A DNA stretch of 64,000 nt, taken from contig NZ_CP150254.1 in the NCBI RefSeq assembly GCF_037975445.1, forward strand, positions 556,001 to 620,000. The letters are read 5' to 3'. Source of the stretch: Peribacillus sp. FSL P2-0133. GTDB lineage: Bacteria > Bacillota > Bacilli > Bacillales > DSM-1321. Both the position numbers and the translations under genes were made by a program. Shown piece after piece: positions 60,837 to 64,000 of this stretch. The notes under the pieces are model-generated. The model worked only from the letters and a program-made list of their open reading frames with translations, was not told where the DNA came from and did no database searches. How positions within the stretch are numbered: position 1 is the first letter of the stretch; each line of letters opens with the position of its first letter.

Positions 60837-61259
60837 TTAATTTGATATTTTTCCTGAACCTTTTATATTTCTACCGTCATCAACTCTAAAAATTTGCAAA
60901 TAATACTTAGTACCCCCACCTAGACCAGAATAGCTACCTGACAGACTAGAAGAAGTACCATTTTTATTAGGTGTAGCTTTTATTGTACCAAAACTGTTAC
61001 CTGAGGTCTTATTCCATAATTGATAAGTTATGGGGTTAGGACCTACAGGGCTAGGGTCAGAGCTATATTGATAATGTGTACCACTTAATTTTGCAGTTCC
61101 TTTATTTAAATTAAAATATTGACCGTTTTTACTTCCATCAACTATTCGAAGATTCATTGTAAAGCTATAAGCGTTAGTTGCTGCAAAAGCAAAAGAGGGC
61201 ATTGCTATTATAATTGATAATATACATATCACTGAAACTGAAAATAATTTAGTTTTCAA
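60837..61259 (-). CDS. small secreted protein, unknown function
   Basis: A 140-residue exported protein not recognised. Sec signal peptide (about 1-26) ends AFAFA. The mature part is rich in Ser, Gly, Asn and Tyr with probable beta strands: TMNLRIVDGSKNGQYFNL, LSGSYSGLGGGTKYYLQIFRVDDGR. It might be a bacteriocin-like or cell-surface protein but nothing here proves it. AGGGTGT lies a few bases before the ATG region. Followed downstream on the same strand by VanZ. Confidence 0.65.
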   Translation of the reverse strand: MKTKLFSVSVICILSIIIAMPSFAFAATNAYSFTMNLRIVDGSKNGQYFNLNKGTAKLSGTHYQYSSDPSPVGPNPITYQLWNKTSGNSFGTIKATPNKNGTSSSLSGSYSGLGGGTKYYLQIFRVDDGRNIKGSGKISN

Positions 61260-61525
61260 TAATTACACCCTTTCCGTGTTTTTATATGTGACCACATATT
61301 ACCTATTTGTTAACAAGGAATATAGTATCGTAAATATCCACAATTTACGTCTCAATTTTGAAATGTTCTGTTTCAGAAAAGAACAATAGTAAACTGATGT
61401 TTGAATAATTAATTTTATTTTAAAATTCATGGTGAATAAAGATTGTAAGTTAATGAACAACAGACGTATTAAAGGAAGTGGTTGTAACGCAGATAAATCA
61501 AGTTTATCGAGTTGAGGTATAACCA
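61260..61525. other. AT-rich spacer before the broken subtilase
   Basis: Very AT-rich, no supported gene. A 90-codon minus-strand frame (61299-61571) is the shadow of the decayed gene. Confidence 0.4.
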
Positions 61526-61905
61526 TGAAAAAACAATCTTTTACATAATCACAATGTTTTTTTATCAGCATGCGATTCTAGTAGTAAAGAAATTAAGGTG
61601 AAATTTAATGAAGATGAGTTAAAAAAACTATGTGTCTAATATCAGTATTTATGATAAGCCTAAAAAAAGTCGCAATTTTAGACAGCGTTATTAATGATCA
61701 GCAACCTGCATTAAATGGACAAATTGTTGCTAAATATGACGTAATTAATAAAAAAATTATACAAAAGATTTATATGGTCATGGAACTTCAATTGCAAGCA
61801 TCATTGCCGCAAAGGAAAATGAAGAACGGTGCAAGGAATTAATCCTTTAGTAGAAGTATACGATGTAAAAGTAATTGATAACGAAGGGAGGGATAAGATG
61901 TTAAG
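61526..61905 (+). pseudogene. broken lipoprotein subtilase (S8 peptidase)
   Basis: Fragments in three frames follow the order of a subtilisin. First comes a start MKKQS then, shifted, a lipobox-like VFLSACDSSSKEIKV, with stop after KKLCV. The catalytic Asp region is KKVAILDSVINDQQPALNGQI, and after another shift the catalytic His region YGHGTSIASIIAAKENE. A last shift gives GINPLVEVYDVKVIDNEG. The Ser region and C-terminus are missing. At least three disruptions, so nonfunctional. Confidence 0.65.
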
Positions 61906-62272
61906 CATTGAAAGAAATCCAAAAAATCGAGTATATTTAGAACTGCTTGTTTTATGCTTTGATGTGTGTGATGAATTTCATCTAGTTGTTAGAAACAATA
62001 TGGGTTCGATACGAGGGTTAGAAGAAATTATAAATAAGTTAAAAGTATCATTAATAGAAATGAGATGCGAGTCAACATGGGCTAGTACCACTCTTGGTGA
62101 TAATCAGACAGCAAATGTTTATTATTTTCACGCTGACGAGAATGCAAAGAAAATTATAAAATTGATTACAAAATCGATTTATCAGTGGGGAATGCCAAGT
62201 TTACCTGAAGATTTGTCATTTTTTAAACAAGGAAAGGTTTGGTTGGCTACTTCTTCGCATGAAAAACAATGA
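61898..62272 (+). CDS. unknown 124-residue protein following the broken subtilase
   Basis: Not recognised. The ATG at 61898 has GGGAGG six bases upstream, embedded in the end of the subtilase remnant, so the two were probably one operon. The protein is soluble, alpha/beta-like (VYLELLVLCFDVCDEFHLVVRN, MRCESTWASTTLGD, IYQWGMPSLPEDLSF). AT-rich codon use like its surroundings. It may be a specificity or immunity-type partner of the lost peptidase, which is only a guess from position. Confidence 0.55.
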   Translation: MLSIERNPKNRVYLELLVLCFDVCDEFHLVVRNNMGSIRGLEEIINKLKVSLIEMRCESTWASTTLGDNQTANVYYFHADENAKKIIKLITKSIYQWGMPSLPEDLSFFKQGKVWLATSSHEKQ

Positions 62273-62352
62273 TTATTTATCCTGATAATGATACCGAAGC
62301 TTCTAGGATTAAGGATATTGAAGGCTTAAGAATTCAAGAATTGGAAGATTAA
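62269..62352 (+). CDS. 27-codon coupled ORF
   Basis: A short frame (MIIYPDNDTEASRIKD to QELED) begins by ATGA overlap with the stop of the preceding gene. It is acidic and ends just before a terminator. It could be the end of a frameshifted longer gene or a real micro-ORF. Confidence 0.3.
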   Translation: MIIYPDNDTEASRIKDIEGLRIQELED

Positions 62353-62412
62353 CAAATGGGAGGTTTCCTTGATAATAAAATAAGGGTGAATCCTATATAC
62401 CTTTACAAAGCA

Positions 62413-62450
62413 TGAAAGGGTCTCAACTTAAATGTTGAGGTCTTTTTTCT
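62413..62450 (+). terminator. terminator of the subtilase-remnant cluster
   Basis: CTCAAC-TTAAAT-GTTGAG with GGT/TCTTTTTT context and a T run. Confidence 0.65.
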
Positions 62451-62699
62451 TTGTATTAGATACGCAAAAAAGGTTGCTGGAGGACGGCGCTATGGGGATA
62501 GGCGTATCATGTAACCAAGGTGCTCGCATCAAGTGTAATTTTGTATAGGATGAAACAAGTCCTTCCATTCCATGTTTCAGATAGCAACCATCTTTTCAGA
62601 GGGGATAAACCTACATGTCTTTCTTGAGCAATGAATTTATATTTTTTTCCTTCACAATTACTCTAAAACTGCATTTGATTTTTCGTCTATCGTATATTT
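62451..62699. other. intergenic region, possibly decayed element
   Basis: GGTTGCTGGAGG near 62472 and CAGATAGCAACC near 62579 are complementary (GGTTGCT/AGCAACC), suggesting decayed element ends, but no coding trace was recognised. Confidence 0.3.
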
Positions 62700-62756
62700 A
62701 GTAAAAAAACTGCACCTCCAATTGTTAGATGTTGTCTAACAATTGGGGTGCAGTTC
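62700..62756 (-). terminator. terminator of mreBH
   Basis: ACTGCACCTCCAATTGTTAGA paired with its complement (one T-G pair) around TGTTG; U run on the minus strand. Confidence 0.88.
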
Positions 62757-62774
62757 AAAGACAGCCCCTTATTT

Positions 62775-63782
62775 TTAGTACACGGCTTTTTGTAGTTTGT
62801 GAATGACCTCAAGTGAAAGCCCGGTTCCGATGGCAACTGATTCAAGCGGGTTATCTGCAAGTTGGACTGGGACGACAATTTCATTCGTCAGCCATTCTTG
62901 TATCCCGTTGAGAAGTGCACCCCCGCCGGATAAGATGACACCTTGATCGACGATATCCCCGCTCAATTCAGGAGGACAATCTTCCAAAGTGGCCCTGATT
63001 GCTTCCAGTATATGAAGAAGCGATTCCTGAATGGCTTCCTGGACGTCAGTGGACGATATTGTAATCGGCTTTGGAAGACCCGTTACAAGATCGCGACCCC
63101 TGACTTCCATGCTGATCACGGAATGTTTAACGAGTGCGTAGCCGATTTCTTTTTTTATTTCCTCGGCTGTTCTTTCCCCAATCAGCACATTATGTTTTTT
63201 TCTAACATATTGGCTGATATCTTCATCCAATTGATCTCCGCCAATTCTGATTGAATTGCAAGAAACGACGCCGCCATAAGAGATGATTGCGACCTCAGTC
63301 GTTCCGCCGCCGATATCAACGATGACATTGGCAACGGGCTCTTCGACAGGCAGGCCCGCACCTATTGCTGCTGCTACTGGTTCCTCGATAAGGTGGACCT
63401 GTTTCGCTCCGCAGCTTTTGACTGCATCCTGAATGGCCCTTCTCTCAACTGATGTGGAACCTGATGGTGTACAGACCACTACGCTAGGTTTGCGAATCGA
63501 TAAACCTAGGGCCTTACTTGCTTTTTTCATGATTTCCCGAAGCATTTGCGCGGTTACATTAAAATCCGCAATGACACCATCCTTAAGCGGACGGATTGCC
63601 ACGATATTTCCGGGTGTTTTCCCGATCATGTTTTTTGCATCCACACCGACTGCCAATACTTTATTAGTCTCTATATCAATGGCCACCACAGATGGCTCAT
63701 TAAATACGATTCCTTTATTTTTACTGTAAACTAGCGTATTTGCAGTCCCTAAGTCAATGCCTATTTCTGTATTTGATAACAT
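62775..63782 (-). CDS. mreBH: MreB-like cell-shape actin MreBH
   Basis: Bacterial actin that guides cell-wall synthesis and, in B. subtilis, localises the hydrolase LytE. The 335-residue length equals MreBH. ATP-binding motifs: [13 protein letters not shown] (phosphate 1), [15 protein letters not shown] (phosphate 2), [11 protein letters not shown] (adenosine). The sequence resembles MreBH more than Mbl or MreB in [11 protein letters not shown] and YSKNKGI. GAGGGGTGA precedes the ATG. Confidence 0.92.
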   Translation of the reverse strand: MLSNTEIGIDLGTANTLVYSKNKGIVFNEPSVVAIDIETNKVLAVGVDAKNMIGKTPGNIVAIRPLKDGVIADFNVTAQMLREIMKKASKALGLSIRKPSVVVCTPSGSTSVERRAIQDAVKSCGAKQVHLIEEPVAAAIGAGLPVEEPVANVIVDIGGGTTEVAIISYGGVVSCNSIRIGGDQLDEDISQYVRKKHNVLIGERTAEEIKKEIGYALVKHSVISMEVRGRDLVTGLPKPITISSTDVQEAIQESLLHILEAIRATLEDCPPELSGDIVDQGVILSGGGALLNGIQEWLTNEIVVPVQLADNPLESVAIGTGLSLEVIHKLQKAVY

Positions 63783-64000
63783 TTAGTCACCCCTCCATAA
63801 GAGTTTGACCCCTATATACTCATTCTACCTTTTATTGCGAGTTTGTGGGGGTGGGAAATCTAGTAAATTGTGGAATTGCCATGCCGTTTCTTTTCATAGA
63901 AAGAAAACATGATGAAATATAAAAGTGCACTGGCGATGGCAAGCGCGCGGATAACGGCAAATGTCCAATTGTAACCAATCCACTGACATCGGAATGGCTA

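Noticed and set aside
63860-63997. Minus-strand frame at the window edge ending in a membrane helix and KKRHGNSTIY
   Set aside because: It has a stop at the edge and no start codon before the helix, so it may be a frameshifted or partial gene; it cannot be judged in this window.

Overview
The window is a chromosomal segment from a low-GC, endospore-type Firmicute of the Bacillaceae, most likely a Bacillus/Peribacillus relative. This rests on gene content: qoxABCD, queF under a preQ1 riboswitch, yfmQ, yfmL, yoaE, ydbST, yocH-type LysM-3D, nrnB, yfkH, khtTU and mreBH. It also rests on regulation signals: strong AGGAGG ribosome sites, a SigB promoter, TnrA, CcpA and Fur-type boxes, and SigL (-24/-12) promoters. 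No rRNA, tRNA, CRISPR array or intact prophage is visible.

Layout. 1-6.5 kb: a small membrane protein, the aa3 quinol oxidase operon qoxABCD with an FNR/CRP-like palindrome upstream, yfmQ and a 44-residue stress-type protein. 6.6-15.2 kb: EamA transporter, preQ1-I riboswitch with queF, aspartokinase III, a decayed IS fragment with a dispersed GC-rich repeat, a nitroreductase, a dense regulatory region (folded RNA candidate, Fur box, 20-codon overlapping leader ORF) and a heterodimeric ABC exporter. 15.5-30.3 kb: cstA-ybdD, amtB-glnK with an FbpA-like small gene, a LytTR regulator with a CoA transferase, an AI-2E family protein, gabD, dctP, panE, yocH-like protein and an M20 peptidase. 30.4-36.9 kb: SigB-type general stress gene, mini-MCP remnant, ydbST, dacC, a HAD pseudogene, a uridine-kinase-like P-loop protein and bluB.

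37-43.5 kb: sigL itself beside two SigL-type promoters, which drive an aminotransferase-ALDH pair and a second ALDH; then a 40-bp tandem repeat array. 43.5-56.8 kb: YoaE-like molybdoenzyme, proline symporter, orphan sporulation-type kinase, yfmL, methionine gamma-lyase, TspO-like protein, an FMN riboswitch with a reduced ribE-ribB-ribH operon, nrnB and yfkH. 57.2-64 kb: khtTU, a tyrosine recombinase with a substituted catalytic arginine, an AT-rich accessory patch (transposase remnant, VanZ protein, secreted protein of unknown function, broken subtilase, unknown coupled ORFs) and mreBH.

Functional themes are nitrogen and carbon scavenging (AmtB/GlnK, GabD, DctP, SigL-dependent amine catabolism, methionine lyase, proline uptake), respiration (Qox, molybdoenzyme) and envelope maintenance (DacC, LysM-3D, MreBH). 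The most unusual regions are 11.24-11.66 kb, the SigL cluster at 37-42 kb and the decaying patch at 59.8-62.4 kb. All family assignments come from reading the translated sequences and from memory; no database search was run.
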